A stretch of DNA of 64,000 bases from Enoplolaimus lenunculus (lineage: Eukaryota > Nematoda > Enoplea > Enoplida > Thoracostomopsidae), in contig JASANG010001213.1 in assembly GCA_030248215.1 (NCBI GenBank), positions 1 to 64,000 on the forward strand, written 5' to 3'. The notes under the pieces are model-generated. The model did no database searches. It saw nothing but the letters and a program-made list of their open reading frames with translations, and was not told the origin of the DNA. Below are positions 21,854-33,768 of the stretch, piece after piece. The translations under genes were made by a program, and so were the position numbers. How positions within the stretch are numbered: the first letter of the stretch is position 1; each line of letters begins with the position of its first letter.

Positions 21854-21956
21854 ATCGGGCCGACAGCGTTCGCACGGCGGGCATTAGCGAGAAGTGCCTC
21901 CAAATTTGGCTGGTGCCCCCAAACATGATTTTCTGCAGACGACGCTGCACCGGGAC
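21854..21956 (-). CDS. Candidate first coding exon of a small protein, presequence-like
   Basis: A 103-bp GC-rich segment lies between a plausible acceptor (pyrimidine-rich, ending TTCAG at 21957) and a consensus donor GTGAGT (21853 downward). From ATG at 21926-21924 it encodes 24 residues, beginning MFGGTSQIWRHF and ending RTLSAR, then one base in phase 1. This peptide has Arg, His, Ser and hydrophobic residues and no acidic residue, as in mitochondrial targeting presequences. I could not find a convincing in-phase next exon, so the gene is unproven. Confidence 0.28.
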
Positions 21957-22511
21957 CTGAACTCAGAATATAAACGTAAAAAGTAACAACAAAAAATTGT
22001 ATCAAAGTTTTCAAATTTAAAACATCTATAATTTCTAATTTATTTGACGAAGTGTGACCGTTTTCACCGTGTAGGCTGATCGACTTTATTAAAATATCTG
22101 TTGTTGCAAATGTATATATAAATTATTCAAGAAGCTTATACCCTTCCAGATCTCCCTAGAATTACAAACTTACATCAAACGGTCTTAAATGCCCCCATTT
22201 AGCAGATAATTTTTAATTTTAAATTGGCAATAACGTAATAAATTGCATTGCAAAATTTGCAAACAACTCATTGAAAGCATCAATAGACACTTGTATTGAT
22301 AGCTTGTAATCTGATACTCAAAGCTCAAGACATCTATGGTAACTCGCATGATCGCATTCGGAAAATAAACGTTAGCTATTCCTGTTCAAGAAAAGCATTA
22401 ATACTGGGAGCTCAAGAATGTTCTATTGCGTATCATCCTAATGTTTTCTGACCGACATGGTGCAACCAGAGGCCAAAAATACTGGGTCCAAAATTTTGTA
22501 GTTAAAACGTT

Positions 22512-22692
22512 GACAAATGTATAGAACAGGGCCGCAACAGTAGTACACGCGTATTCCTAAGCCTAAGACTAAGACTAAGCCTGAGCGCAAGAATGAGCTT
22601 CAACCTAAGCCTACGCTAAAAATAGCCTAAAGTTTAAGCTTACTCTTTGCAGTCCCGCAGAAAACGTTCCACCCATGATCTTTACATGCACC
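22512..22692. mobile_element. hAT-like MITE with TTAGGC hexamers, diverged
   Basis: Contains 'AATGTATAGAACAGGGCCGC', 'CCTAAGCCTAAGACTAAG' and an end 'ATCTTTACATGCACC'. Flanks AAAACGTT and AAAATATT agree at six of eight positions, a decayed target duplication. Confidence 0.8.
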
Positions 22693-25080
22693 AAAATATT
22701 GAATTTGCTAATTTTAACAATGATCTGTAAACTGCAGTTAAAATTTGTTTTTAGGCTTGTTTTTGAATATCTCGGGAAATTAAAACTTTGAAAATTGCCT
22801 AAAAGTTTCACAAAAAACTCAGTGAGCGATACTGCTAGCACGAAAATGCGAAACACATCATTACTTGAAATTGTCGGTACCTGCGGTAAAATTCTTCCGG
22901 AGTCGTAGTTCGACGTTCAACCATAGCCTGACAAAGATCACCGGTTATACTCTATTAAACGAGCATGAAACTAAAGCCGCTGGAGTGAAACTAATCGTTG
23001 AGTAGGTACAGTTGTCGATATAGCGAATATACTTTCCTCAAACTTAATTTTCTTTCAGCGTCACAGAGCAACAAGGTGTGAAAATGTTATAAAACCAACA
23101 GCGCCGCAGTAATTAAGCGAATGCGGAAGTACAAAGATTTCATTCATATTTCATCGTAATCCTTTCAAAGGAATTCTTTAATCCACTTCGTATCGTATAA
23201 ATATCAAATAAAACTCAAATTTTCGCTGATAAGGAAAATATTCCGTTATCTATGATCATGACATAATTTTAGAACTTCGATTACATTTTTTTGGAGCTGA
23301 CAGAGGTGTACGTAACCATATGGCAAGGCCGGATGCGCTTCCAAAAACAAATTGATATTTTTCATCTGAGTGGCAAGTGACTCTAATGTTTTTACCAATG
23401 CCATACCAATATGTTAATCGTTTTTTCAAAGCTTGCACGTGTTAATTTCAGGCCCTAGGTTAGGATTCCCTCAGGCGAATTGTTGTACAGCAAAGAAAAA
23501 CGCTTTCATGCGCTTTAGGATAAATGTCCAGGCCATGGAGAAAGAAATTTCTGCGTGAAGTTACCAATAGGACAAAAGTCGAGAGGTAAATTTATTTCGA
23601 TTTTGAAAATTTTAGGTCAAAGGTAGGCGGTGGGTGCGGGGCACAGTTTGTCGTGGGACCCCATGGGGTGGCTCGAAAAATTTCGTGTGAAATGAGCAGA
23701 GGTGGCTCGACCCGCAGGCCGTCGCACTTCCATCTTGGCCACAGCTTATTCAACGTTCAGTCAATCACCTGTTGTTTTCTTGTTTTGTCTTTTTTTGAAA
23801 ATCAAATTTTAATATTTGGTCGATTAATACGGCAGATTTGTTAATTAGGTTTGAAATACGGAGCTGATATAAAATTAAGATTATTTTTAAAATTTTGGTT
23901 GCGGTAATTTTTTCACACAAAACCGGAAATAATTGAGAAACACCTGTTAATACTATCGCAGCCGAATTAAAATGATTTCGATAAGAGGAAATTGAACAGA
24001 AAACTAAAGTCATAAACGATACTTTTGTAGTCAGCTGTTTTAAAAAGTCTAAAATGCCATCAGTGTAAAATTTGCAAATTTATAGCTTAAACTATTGTGA
24101 CAATGCGAATTATTTGGAAAAAAGTTATATATCGCATAAAAAATAGCTAAAAACCAGAACGTCCGCACACTTGTTGATTCAAATACTTTTAAAAAAAGAT
24201 TACACAATTTAGTGAAATGAAACTCGCGAGCGACGTGAGCGAAAATCCAAACACAAATTTAGTACTAAATCTTGACATAAAAAATTTGATTTGGATCCCT
24301 CTAAGTCGTCCTAGACTCGTTGAAATGTATATTTTCGGTTTTGAACTACTCGAGCAACTACTAGAACAAAAGTAAACTTTCAACCAACTGTATTTCCAAT
24401 AAAAACTTTATTTCTATACGCTATTAATTTATAAATTAACCATTTTAAAAGGTGTAATTTTAAACCCGACAATGAAAACTTCGCCAAATCACATAGCTAA
24501 TAATCCAAAATTCCATTGTTGATAGTTTGATTAATTACCTGTCAAAATTTTTCAACAAGCCAGTGCGTTTTTGTTCGAAGTGATGATAAAGCTCTAATGG
24601 TGTCTGATTTTCCTCAAAGTTTAAATAGTCAGACTTTAATACGGAAAAATGTTGGAAATTTGATCTGTATTTCAAGTCTAATTGTTTAATAAAGTCTGCC
24701 ACCCCCGCTTTTTTGAAAATGTGTCCAAGATAAGATACACTAACATAGTTACGTTTGCCCTTCCTTGGTTTATATATAGATACAGGGATACAGATCTGTG
24801 AACGCGGTCATGAGTGCCACCAGAATGTTGGTTTGGGATTTGCTGGTATGCGTTTGCGAAAACCATTTTAGAGTAGAATTTCAAGCCAGGTAACTTAAAT
24901 ATTATACAGAAAACCGCGGGAATTTAAATATTGTAATATTCTAGGCTATCAGGAGATAATTAAAAAATACCGAAAACATACAGAGATCAAGATGCAGAGA
25001 ACGAAATGCGGGTATTAATTGAATGTTAAGTATGCCATTTCAAAAACGTTATATTTTTGCGTCAATAAGATTCAAGTATA
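22693..25080. other. Spacer
   Basis: No supported gene. Near 23640-23730 a GC-rich patch has mirrored GGGGTGGCTCGA and GGTGGCTCGACCC text. Near 24222-24300 'GCGAGCGACGTGAGCG' and 'TTTAGTACTAAATC' belong to the GAGCGAAGCGAG repeat. The rest is AT-rich. Confidence 0.45.
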
Positions 25081-25263
25081 ATGGTAAGTCAAATTGTCTT
25101 TCTCCGAAAAAGGCTTTTCGGAAATACACAAACTGAGCCACGCCAGAGTCAAACGTGATACTCAATGAGTCGAATTTGACTCTTTGGAGTCGAATTTGAG
25201 TCAGTTTGTGTAGTCCCGAAAAGCTTATTTCAGGGAGAGTCAATTTGACTCACCATTTTTTGC
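25081..25263. mobile_element. MITE, CACTGCAAAAAATGGTGAGTC family
   Basis: 'ATGGTAAGTCAAATTGTCTT' on the left and 'GTCAATTTGACTCACC' plus TTTTTTGC on the right form the palindrome; the inner arms carry AGGCTTTTCGG and its inverse. The left terminus has eroded. Confidence 0.85.
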
Positions 25264-26325
25264 TATATAAATTTTTGATCAAACAAGTTTTCCCCTTTAC
25301 ATCTAAGCGGAACTTTAACTGATCCCGAAATTCCATCCCGTTTTTTCAAATCATAACGGATATAGGTGGTACCGGAACTACGGTAACGCTTAGTTTTTTT
25401 GAAGCGAAAAATAATTTTTTCCAATCAAATAACGACATGATGCCAGCATTTAAAAATTATACGGAATTTCATATGCTTTCAACGGATATAGCATATCCGG
25501 TTTAAGTACAGCCGGGATCCAGCCTAATTTCTCATATTAACATAAAGGCAAGCCCAGAAGTCCAATGTAAATACTCCGTTGAAGTCTATAAATCACCGTG
25601 TATTACTAATATATAAACCTTCAAACTTTAGAAATTATACACAAATTTTAGTTTATAATAGTAACGTCAATAGTATTAATACTAAACCTTACTATACCAT
25701 GACTAGACTGTGAAAAACTAACCAATATTAAGATCTTAAAAGTAGATAAAATCCAAAAATATATATACTTTATTTCAAATATTAACGTGAATAATTGAAG
25801 GAAAAAATTTTAATTTTCAAAGCCCCATAAATGCAGCAATTTTTGAAAGCTGCGGCTGTATGCGTATATACTACGAACGCTTGGACCAAAATCCCCAAGA
25901 GATCCTTGAGAAACGACACAAAATATACACACGAATAACTGTGAAACAACACGTTTCACAGAATTTTTACTTTAATTTTCAAACTTTACATGGGTTGATC
26001 TTTGAACGAAAAAACATCAAATTCAGAATTGACAAGTGAACGCAATCACAAATTTTAAGGAAATCAATAAGATTCCACTAGAATTTCAATAAACCATTGC
26101 GTTAAAAAGTTTTTGGGATCTTTTTCGTTTGAGCCCTATCAGCTTAATATTTCATTTCTAAGGTTTCGATAAATAAATTTCCCCTTCACGCGCATACGCT
26201 TTAGACTGCAATCAAAAAACTTCATTAATTAACAGATGTTCATTTTGAGAGGTTTAAATAAAAAATAGCTAATTTTCGAAACACGTTGTTTTGAAGCTAA
26301 TCACATTTGAGACTAATTTTGTAAT
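25264..26325. other. AT-rich spacer
   Basis: Nothing recognised. Confidence 0.4.
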
Positions 26326-26503
26326 TGCCAATGTATACAACAGGGCCGTACCAGTAGGATAAGTATAAAACAAGCGTAAAAATAAGCTTATGTATACCTA
26401 AGCCAAAGTCCAAACCTAAGCAAACAATTGGTCTAAAGCTTAAGAGCTATACTCTATTACGATGCCGCAGAAAAACGTTCTGCCCCTGATCTTTACATGG
26501 GTC
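26326..26503. mobile_element. hAT-like MITE with TTAGGC-derived core, diverged
   Basis: 'GCCAATGTATACAACAGGGC' at the left and 'CCCCTGATCTTTACATGGGT' at the right, with 'CTAAGCCAAAGTCCAAACCT' and 'TGGTCTAAAGCTTAAGAG' inside. The hexamer array is heavily mutated and no clear target duplication remains. Confidence 0.8.
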
Positions 26504-28786
26504 GCTGAAACGATGGAGTTCGTGAGAACATGAAGTTTCACTCTCACACGAAAGTGAACAAGGTTTCCACAGGCATGGAATTATATTTCTTTTGCCAATT
26601 AGGCCAGGCATAGTTTACATAAATTTATCTCGAAACTGGACGACACTTAAAACCACCGAGTGATTTAACCAGAAAAAGTTTTATTTCTGAAATGTAAAAA
26701 ATATTACTGGAAAACATTCATGAAACAGATCCCAAACAAACTAGCATATATATGCCTTCGAGCACTGTCGCTCGCGCGTTTCGATATGCTATTTGCGATT
26801 CGTACTAGAAAACGAACCTCCCAACTGGGGCCAAGCCGAACATTTCTGTATTCGACTCACCCACGCACAATCCAAACTGAAATTTGACTCATGTGCTTAA
26901 GCAAGCGGATTCTTCTTCTCGCTCGTGATATTATTTTCATTTTTTTTAATTACTGACTATCATGATTCGACCTGGTTCGCTACCTTGACCCAAAAAATAA
27001 ATCGTCTAAACAATAGTTCGAAACGCTGACCTCAGGACTAACTAGAGTGGGAGAGGTTCGATTAACCACGGTATCGGATATCCTTCGGAAAATATTTAGA
27101 TATACCCGTGCTAAATGGCAGGCAGTTTGGTTTCCGAAGGCCGCACCAACAACCCTAAGCACGCCCAGTATATATCTCAGGTCTTTGTTTTAAGGATTAG
27201 GCCAGGCCTAGTCTTAAATTGCCGCTTGTGTTATACCTTCAGGCTTGATGTATACGGTACCCGTTCTATATGTACATGAACTGAGAAATTTATTTTGTAC
27301 GATGACATCAAAAATTTTGTCAATTGTGAAAGAAAATCGTTAAAATTACAATTTCTATGTACAAATAGAGAACTGCAGATGTAATTATGCAAGTATCAGT
27401 TTATACTATTAATGATAACCTCATTTGTAATCAAAATTTAGGTACTTGTTACTAAACAACTAACCTGCAACAGGTATCCATTTCGCACTACGCGCAGTTT
27501 TAATAATTGCCAAATTTTAGTATTCAAATCTGTGGATTGCAATAAATTAAATATTGACTTTAGTATATACGTTTAGTCATAATGTACTACCGTAACAAAA
27601 CAGGAACACAACTCACGTAGTCAGAGAACGACAGTTTTTCGTATATTTTGTTTCCGGGGTGACGTTAAAGACTCCTTCGACTACCCATGGACGTTCATAT
27701 AACACTAACCTTCGTTAGTGAGATGTCCTTAAAAGGCTTTATTGTTTTGTAATGTTTATTGGAAAACGTGAAGTTCACCTCTTTGACTAAAAGGTGCAAA
27801 CTTTACGTGATACCATAAGGGGCAAACTTTACTTCCTGTCTTACAGTGATTTTTTGTTGGTCCGGTATCTATTGAGAAGCGGATCAGTTTTAGCTTTCAA
27901 CTAAACGAGTTGCATACCCTTATTTCATCAATCATTCACTGTTGGTTTGGAATTGTATCAGCAATAAAACGCTGTTATAAGCACTTTTTACGTTTCAAGC
28001 AGCATATTGCAAAACGCTTTTTTTAAGCGGAGAAACTCTAAAATAAATCGCTTGCGTATGAAATCAAAACACTATTATGAAAAGTGTTTTAGTGTTTATT
28101 TGAGCGCTTTTTTCAAAACGCGAAGTTTTTCGTATACGATATACCAATATTTTATAAAAACCCTTCAGTCCCCTATAATGTTTCCGAAATCTGCAACAAA
28201 ACAAGTACATTGTATGCCAACAGTGGTCCCAATTATATATATATGTATATATAGTTCAATATACTCGTGTAGAAATAAATAAGGTAAAATTAAAAATTGT
28301 CTCTTAGACCGAATAATTGCAAACGGAAGCGCTGCGTAATAGCACCAATCCATGATGAAGTTATTCTTGAATTTCTCGACAAAGTGTTTGCTAATTAGTA
28401 CAAATTACACCTACTTGAAATTTAAAAGATTTAAAAGCGAGTGAAGTTGTAAAATTAAATTTAAAAAGATCCAGTATAAGTTTTATATCCTGATGCAAGT
28501 TACGGACAATCTTATTTTTCCGATACTTAGCATGAATTTTCTGGGTTTTAGATGTGGTTATTTAAGAATAATTTTTGAATTTGTAGTTTCCTATAGCAAC
28601 TGCGATGCGATTCCCGTAGTCAAGTTCCTAAAATCGATTAAAATATTGGTTACTTTTAATTGGCAAAGAGATGACAATAATTCAATACACAGAGGCTGAA
28701 TCTGAAATTTGTAAAACGTTCGGACTAAAATACTCAACACAGAAAAGCCATTCTTAACGCTTTAAATGGTAGAAAGAAACAATCAC
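26504..28786. other. Spacer
   Basis: A less AT-rich stretch at 26750-27170 has open frames on the minus strand (for example 27162-26980) but no domain or clean splice signals. A TATATATA microsatellite is near 28232-28250. No gene called. Confidence 0.4.
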
Positions 28787-28863
28787 CGGATGTAAGATAC
28801 AAACACTCATTGAGTTACAAATGGGGGAAGTTTAAAGCCCTCTAAGACTACCCTTACATCCGG
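28787..28863. mobile_element. Tiny inverted-repeat element
   Basis: CCGGATGTAAG at 28787-28797 is perfectly inverted at 28853-28863. Only 77 bp, possibly a deleted MITE or a stem-loop. Confidence 0.55.
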
Positions 28864-29311
28864 CACTAAATAACGCGCTGTCTCTATTTGACAAATACCA
28901 TTTCGAAGTGAGATCCGAGTAAAAAGGCAAACATTTCGATTTTAACCCACCTACGGTGTGCTAGTAAAAATATCCGTTTTGCATATTTCAAGTTAAAATC
29001 GATTAAATTTTTTGCAATATTTGACTGCAATTATGTAAACTAAATAGCGGACAGCGTTGACCACTGCGTGATACTCTCACACAATGCGAAATTACACTCT
29101 GACAATTTTAATAATAAATCTAATAAACTTAAATACAATTAATGTTTAATAATGCGTATCATTGTTTGAATGTGCTTGTTTGTCTGTTGAATTCAGAGGA
29201 GTTTGAATTGGTGGGAGCCAAAAACATAATAAAAAATGACTAAAAGTTTGATTCTTGAAATTTTAAAACCGTAAACGATGGTTTAGTAGGGCAGTATCTT
29301 ACTTAATGAGA

Positions 29312-29373
29312 CTGAACAGAGTGTGGGGCTAATCTGCGCCCACAGCTTCGCCTTTAAGGTTCCCTCTGTTCAG
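29312..29373. repeat. Short inverted repeat CTGAACAGAG
   Basis: CTGAACAGAG (29312-29321) is perfectly inverted as CTCTGTTCAG (29364-29373) around a GC-rich loop. A hairpin or MITE remnant. Confidence 0.5.
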
Positions 29374-29585
29374 TGTTTTAGCAATACCAATTTTATAACC
29401 GGACGTCAAACGTCATAGATGATCATCTCTCTATTGGGTCGTTATGCTGATTTGAAGTGCGTCGTACTATTTTGTCAAAAGAGTAACATTTTTATATTTT
29501 AAGAAATTAATCTAAAAATAAACACATAAAACTATTAAATGGGCTATTTTAGGTCAGTTTGGAAACGTGTCCTGTTGGGAGGTTG

Positions 29586-29733
29586 GGCCCATGTAACGAA
29601 CAGGGGCGGAACGGTTTTATGTGGGACTACAAAAGCGTAAGCTTAAGCTTTTGGCTATTTTTTGCTTGGCTTAGACTTCGGCTTAGAAATATGCTCATTA
29701 TATACTGTTCCGCCCCTGTTCTTTGCATTGGCC
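29586..29733. mobile_element. hAT-like MITE with TTAGGC core, reverse orientation; perfect 8-bp duplication
   Basis: Ends 'GGCCCATGTAACGAACAGGG' and 'CCCCTGTTCTTTGCATTGGC'. Flanks are the perfect 8-bp repeat GGAGGTTG (29578-29585 and 29734-29741). The core reads 'GCGTAAGCTTAAGCTTTTGG' and 'GCTTGGCTTAGACTTCGGCT'. The GGGGCGGAAC next to the CAG resembles hAT termini. Confidence 0.93.
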
Positions 29734-29741
29734 GGAGGTTG

Positions 29742-32075
29742 TAAGCATCGGAGCGTGTTGCGCAACGTTTCTATTGTGAAGAAATAATACCGGATAGTTT
29801 AAACCTCGTATGTAGAAAGGAACTGATTGAAATTCCACGGAAAAGCTTCAATCTTCCTCAGTTCGGGTAATTAATGAGACCCATTGAATATCAGAGGCGC
29901 TGAGAGAAGGAAGAGTTCCTGGTTCAACGCTTAGTGTCTAGATTTTGGAATATTGTAATCTAGAGTTGCTTACGGCCGCAAAAGTAACATTGGTACATCC
30001 CGAAATGCTTTAATACAGACCTTTAAATTGTTAGCGGGAAAAAGAACCGCAATATACAGCTTTATTCGGGCTGTTACATTTATGTATATGTAGATTTGCA
30101 ACTTTTATCATTTTCTCATTGTATTTGTTTCTACACTTGGTAAAAGTCATAAAACAGCAAGTATTATTGTTTTTCGCTGTAGCGGATATACATATAGCAT
30201 ATAGAATTTGTTCACTACAAATTTTCCACACGTCTAACCTTGACATAATAATAACTGAAATTTCAATTAAATATCGCTGATGGAAATATACTAATTAATA
30301 TAATACTTAAAAACAATAATAAAAGTAATAAAAAATTAATTTTCACTGTAAAATACTAGAACGACGATTCGGATCAAATAGCGCCGCCAAGCACACGCAT
30401 ATATATACAGTAAAATTTATTTCAATTGAATAATAAAACAAAATCAGATATAAAACTTGACCGTTTTATTTTAATTTTGAAATATTCAAAATAGTCAAAT
30501 AATTATAAATATAGAAAATTTGCTCAAAAACAATGTTTGAACAATACCCGAAAACGACACTTTACCAATTTTATTTGCAATTTTTTGAAATTTTTTGAAA
30601 ATTTCAATATTTCAAAATAAAAGTAAAATTTACTCGAAATGGATCGCATATTAACAATGCCCGCAATTGCACTGTGTCAGATTTTATTAGCAATTTTAGA
30701 AGTTTTTGAAAAATCAAATTTTACAATGTCAGCATTGGAATAATTTAGTCAAAATGTGCAATAAAAACAAAACTGGAAATTGATTATATAATTGTTTAAA
30801 AAGTTATTTATATCTTTCTATTGCAAAATTTAGTAAAATTTAAAATTCAAAAAATAAATTGTAAAACTAAACGGAAGATTATAGAATACGTTGTTTTTTA
30901 TTGCAATTCTGGAAAAATTCAAAATTTTGATCCTCTTTTAGTTTCATTTCTCGGATGATGTGGCAAATAATAGGCAAAATAGTCATTTTTTAAAAATTCA
31001 AACTTGAAGGTCCAATAAATAATCCGTAGAATATATAAAAATATTTGTATTGTTTGAGGTAAACTTAACTTCATCTGCTAGTTTCAAGATTATTAACATT
31101 GATTTAGTGCAACAAGCATTCAAGAACAGGAAATTAACTGTGAACGTTGTTCGTTGTACGAGGAAGCATATTTTTTCAAAACCTTAGAACAAATTCCAAA
31201 TTCCAAATCGGAAAATAGAAATTCTGGAATTGCTACAATTCGCTCAAGATTTTACAAAATTAACTTTTGTAATCTTTGGATATTAACCAACAAATGCTAT
31301 TTTGGAAAAAGCCAAAACAAAAGTTAAGCATTGCTTAGATGTAAAAGTAAAATTAAGCGTAATAAGATTGTCTATTAGTGCCGTCTAAAACCAAGACTAA
31401 TGAAGAATTCGAATTTTTGGTTATCCACAGATTTTTAAGCTTATGGGATTTTGGAATATATTAGCAAAGATAGAATTTCGAAATGTTGAACGTTGTGAGA
31501 TACATCAGCAAGTTTAGGATTGTATTAAATTTCATCTGAGACAAATTCTAGTTCAATTTAACTCGAAACTACGCAACCACTCTATCCACCTTCTAAACCA
31601 AAAATTACAGCTATCAATTCTAGTTTATGTTTTATTTTAACCCAGATTCTGATTAGCTCTTGGGGCTTCCTGTCCTGTCGGTGCTGTTGAATCGTAAACA
31701 TTTGGAATAAATTGTGACGAAACAATTTTGTTCAAATTTGAACGCAGTCGACCAGTGTTTACAGCGTCTGGGTGATAAATGATTCGGTGGTCCACGGCTG
31801 AAATATCAGAATAAAATCAACGTATACCGCACCAAAAAATACTACAGATAGAATGCAGATTGCTAAATACGTGAGTCCTAATTAAACTTTGGTAGAATGT
31901 AATCGCATAAGTTTCAAAATCCAATTTCTCTACGGATTAAGCCTTAGAGTGAACACGGATTGTATCGAAAATTTTAACATTCCCGCAAACAGCCCAGCAT
32001 AGAAAGGAACGGCTCTAAAATTTAACAAAGGCAACAAACGATATGCATGCTTTACAAAGGTGCCAATTCTGCACG
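29742..32075. other. AT-rich spacer downstream of gene 2
   Basis: Very AT-rich, especially 30250-31120. No gene or repeat family recognised. It should contain the 3' untranslated region of the gene ending at 32161. Confidence 0.45.
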
Positions 32076-32188
32076 GCAAAAAATGGTGAGTCAAATTGAC
32101 TCTCTCTGAAATAGGCCCTACAGGACAACACAAACTAAGTCAAGTTAAACTCCGCCAGAGTCAAATTTGACACACCATTTTTTGTAGA
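32076..32188. mobile_element. MITE, CACTGCAAAAAATGGTGAGTC family, overlapping the end of gene 2
   Basis: Left arm 'GGCAAAAAATGGTGAGTCAA' and right arm 'GTCAAATTTGACACACCATT' with TTTTTTGTAGAG form the palindrome; the interior is shortened. Its right terminus lies inside the reading frame of the minus-strand gene at 33768-32161 and supplies its last nine codons and its stop. Confidence 0.88.
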
Positions 32189-33768
32189 GTGCGAGCTCTA
32201 TAATTTTCTGGGATTGTTATGTGGCGTTCAATTTGCAACAGACCTGAAATTTTTGGGTTTTTTTGCAAAAACTGAAAAGTTATTTGTCTACCCATTTCAT
32301 CAATTTTCGACCCCAACGCAAACGATACAATAATCAGCACAACACAGGCAACCGTAAGAGCAACCGCGACCGCAGTGACCAACAAGCGAACGCGAGTTTG
32401 ACTTATCCGTCGCCGGCGAATTAAAAAGCTGCTTGTGCGTTTATCTCGATCACACGATTGGTCAAATGCAACTTCTCGCCGTTTAGGTTTGTTGCTCCGT
32501 TCCAGTTGGTTGTTGCTGAAGCTTGCTTCAATATCATTGGCTGTTTGAGGATTGTCGAGCCGAATTTCTTTTCGTTCCAGTTGGATGTTGCTTGGACCTG
32601 CTTGAATCTCATTGGCTGGCGTTTGTTGGTCGAATGCAACTTCTTTCCGTACCGGTTTAACACTGCGTTCCCATTGGGTGGAGCTTGACCTTGCTTCAAT
32701 ATCATTCGCTAGTTGCTGCTGTTCAAATCCATGTCCTCTACGATTAGATTTTTGATTTTGATTCCATTGGCTATTACTTGAGCCTGCTTTAATTTTATTG
32801 GCGGTTTGTTGATTTTCAAATTCCGATTCTCGCTTTTTGGATTTAGTACTGCGCTTCCATTGGCTGTTGTTGGAACGTGCTTCAATCTCATTGACTGTTT
32901 TGCTACCTAATAACAATGTCGTAGATTGAGTTTCGTTACGATTTTTGATTTTTACTAGTGTGTTTCGGGTTTGTCTGCAAATTTCAGATGGCTTTCGAAG
33001 TATCTGAACTTGTGCACAATGGTCTGCACCTTTACGATTGCTTGTCTCAAAGGAAAACTCCATTTCTGTCAAAGGATTATCAGCGGGCGATAGGGATATT
33101 TTCGGTGAATTATGCTCAGTCCTTGTAGGTTCGCCAGATTTTTCGCATTCCTCAGTTTCTATTTCATCTGAGCTCAAAATTGCAGCATTATGCTTTAAAA
33201 TACTTAATCCTATACCGATGCTTGTTTCCCTTGAATGCGTTGCGCACTGACATTGGCTGGAAAATTGTGCTTCACAATTATACGATAACGGACCAATAGG
33301 AGTACAGCATGTACTTTTCGAAATGTTGGCTGCTTGCTTTTTATTGACCAATTGTTCGCACTCTGCAAGATTAGCTCCTAACGAATGCTTTTTAAGTTGT
33401 TGACATTGATGATACTCGCGTGTTGAATAAATACGCCCAACCTCAGGCGGCGAGGTAATAGCTAAACCCGACAGAACAGGGCTTAAGCGTAGCATTCCGT
33501 TCTCGGGAGAGCATAGGTCAGGCTCGTCAAACTTTGTCTGCCCCCTGAAGGTACTTAATGATAAATGTAACAATTTAGATGTTAAAGGTTGACCTTCTGA
33601 GCACGCCATGGACCGTGTTGAATTAAAAATATCGCGGTGAGATGAACAAAATTTGTAATCGAATCTTTTCCCATTACTAAGTCGAGAGTGATCGCATTCT
33701 TCAGACGGACACAGAACACCGTTAGCGCTGCTACTAAGCTTACTAATACCTTGCTTTGGTGTTACCAT
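32161..33768 (-). CDS. Repeat-containing single-pass membrane protein, unknown family (535 aa)
   Basis: A 535-codon frame. Residues about 290-445 hold five imperfect repeats of roughly 27-34 residues, each like ANDIEARSSSTQWERS, then a Lys/Arg patch, then EVAFDQQ. A strongly basic RRRRISQTRVR precedes a hydrophobic span of about 25 residues (462-486, LLVTAVAVALTVACVVLIIV), then a 49-residue tail. By the positive-inside rule the long N-terminal part is cytosolic and the tail extracytosolic. The last nine residues (TLQKMVCQI) come from a MITE terminus, so either the element created a new C-terminus or the true exon ends earlier at an unseen donor (CAG/GTCTGT about 60 bp before the MITE is one candidate). 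The frame is still open upstream of the first ATG, past acceptor-like ATTTTCAG and ATTTCAG near 33784-33802, so the ATG may not be the real start. No function assigned. Confidence 0.7.
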   Translation of the reverse strand: MVTPKQGISKLSSSANGVLCPSEECDHSRLSNGKRFDYKFCSSHRDIFNSTRSMACSEGQPLTSKLLHLSLSTFRGQTKFDEPDLCSPENGMLRLSPVLSGLAITSPPEVGRIYSTREYHQCQQLKKHSLGANLAECEQLVNKKQAANISKSTCCTPIGPLSYNCEAQFSSQCQCATHSRETSIGIGLSILKHNAAILSSDEIETEECEKSGEPTRTEHNSPKISLSPADNPLTEMEFSFETSNRKGADHCAQVQILRKPSEICRQTRNTLVKIKNRNETQSTTLLLGSKTVNEIEARSNNSQWKRSTKSKKRESEFENQQTANKIKAGSSNSQWNQNQKSNRRGHGFEQQQLANDIEARSSSTQWERSVKPVRKEVAFDQQTPANEIQAGPSNIQLERKEIRLDNPQTANDIEASFSNNQLERSNKPKRREVAFDQSCDRDKRTSSFLIRRRRISQTRVRLLVTAVAVALTVACVVLIIVSFALGSKIDEMGRQITFQFLQKNPKISGLLQIERHITIPENYRARTLQKMVCQI

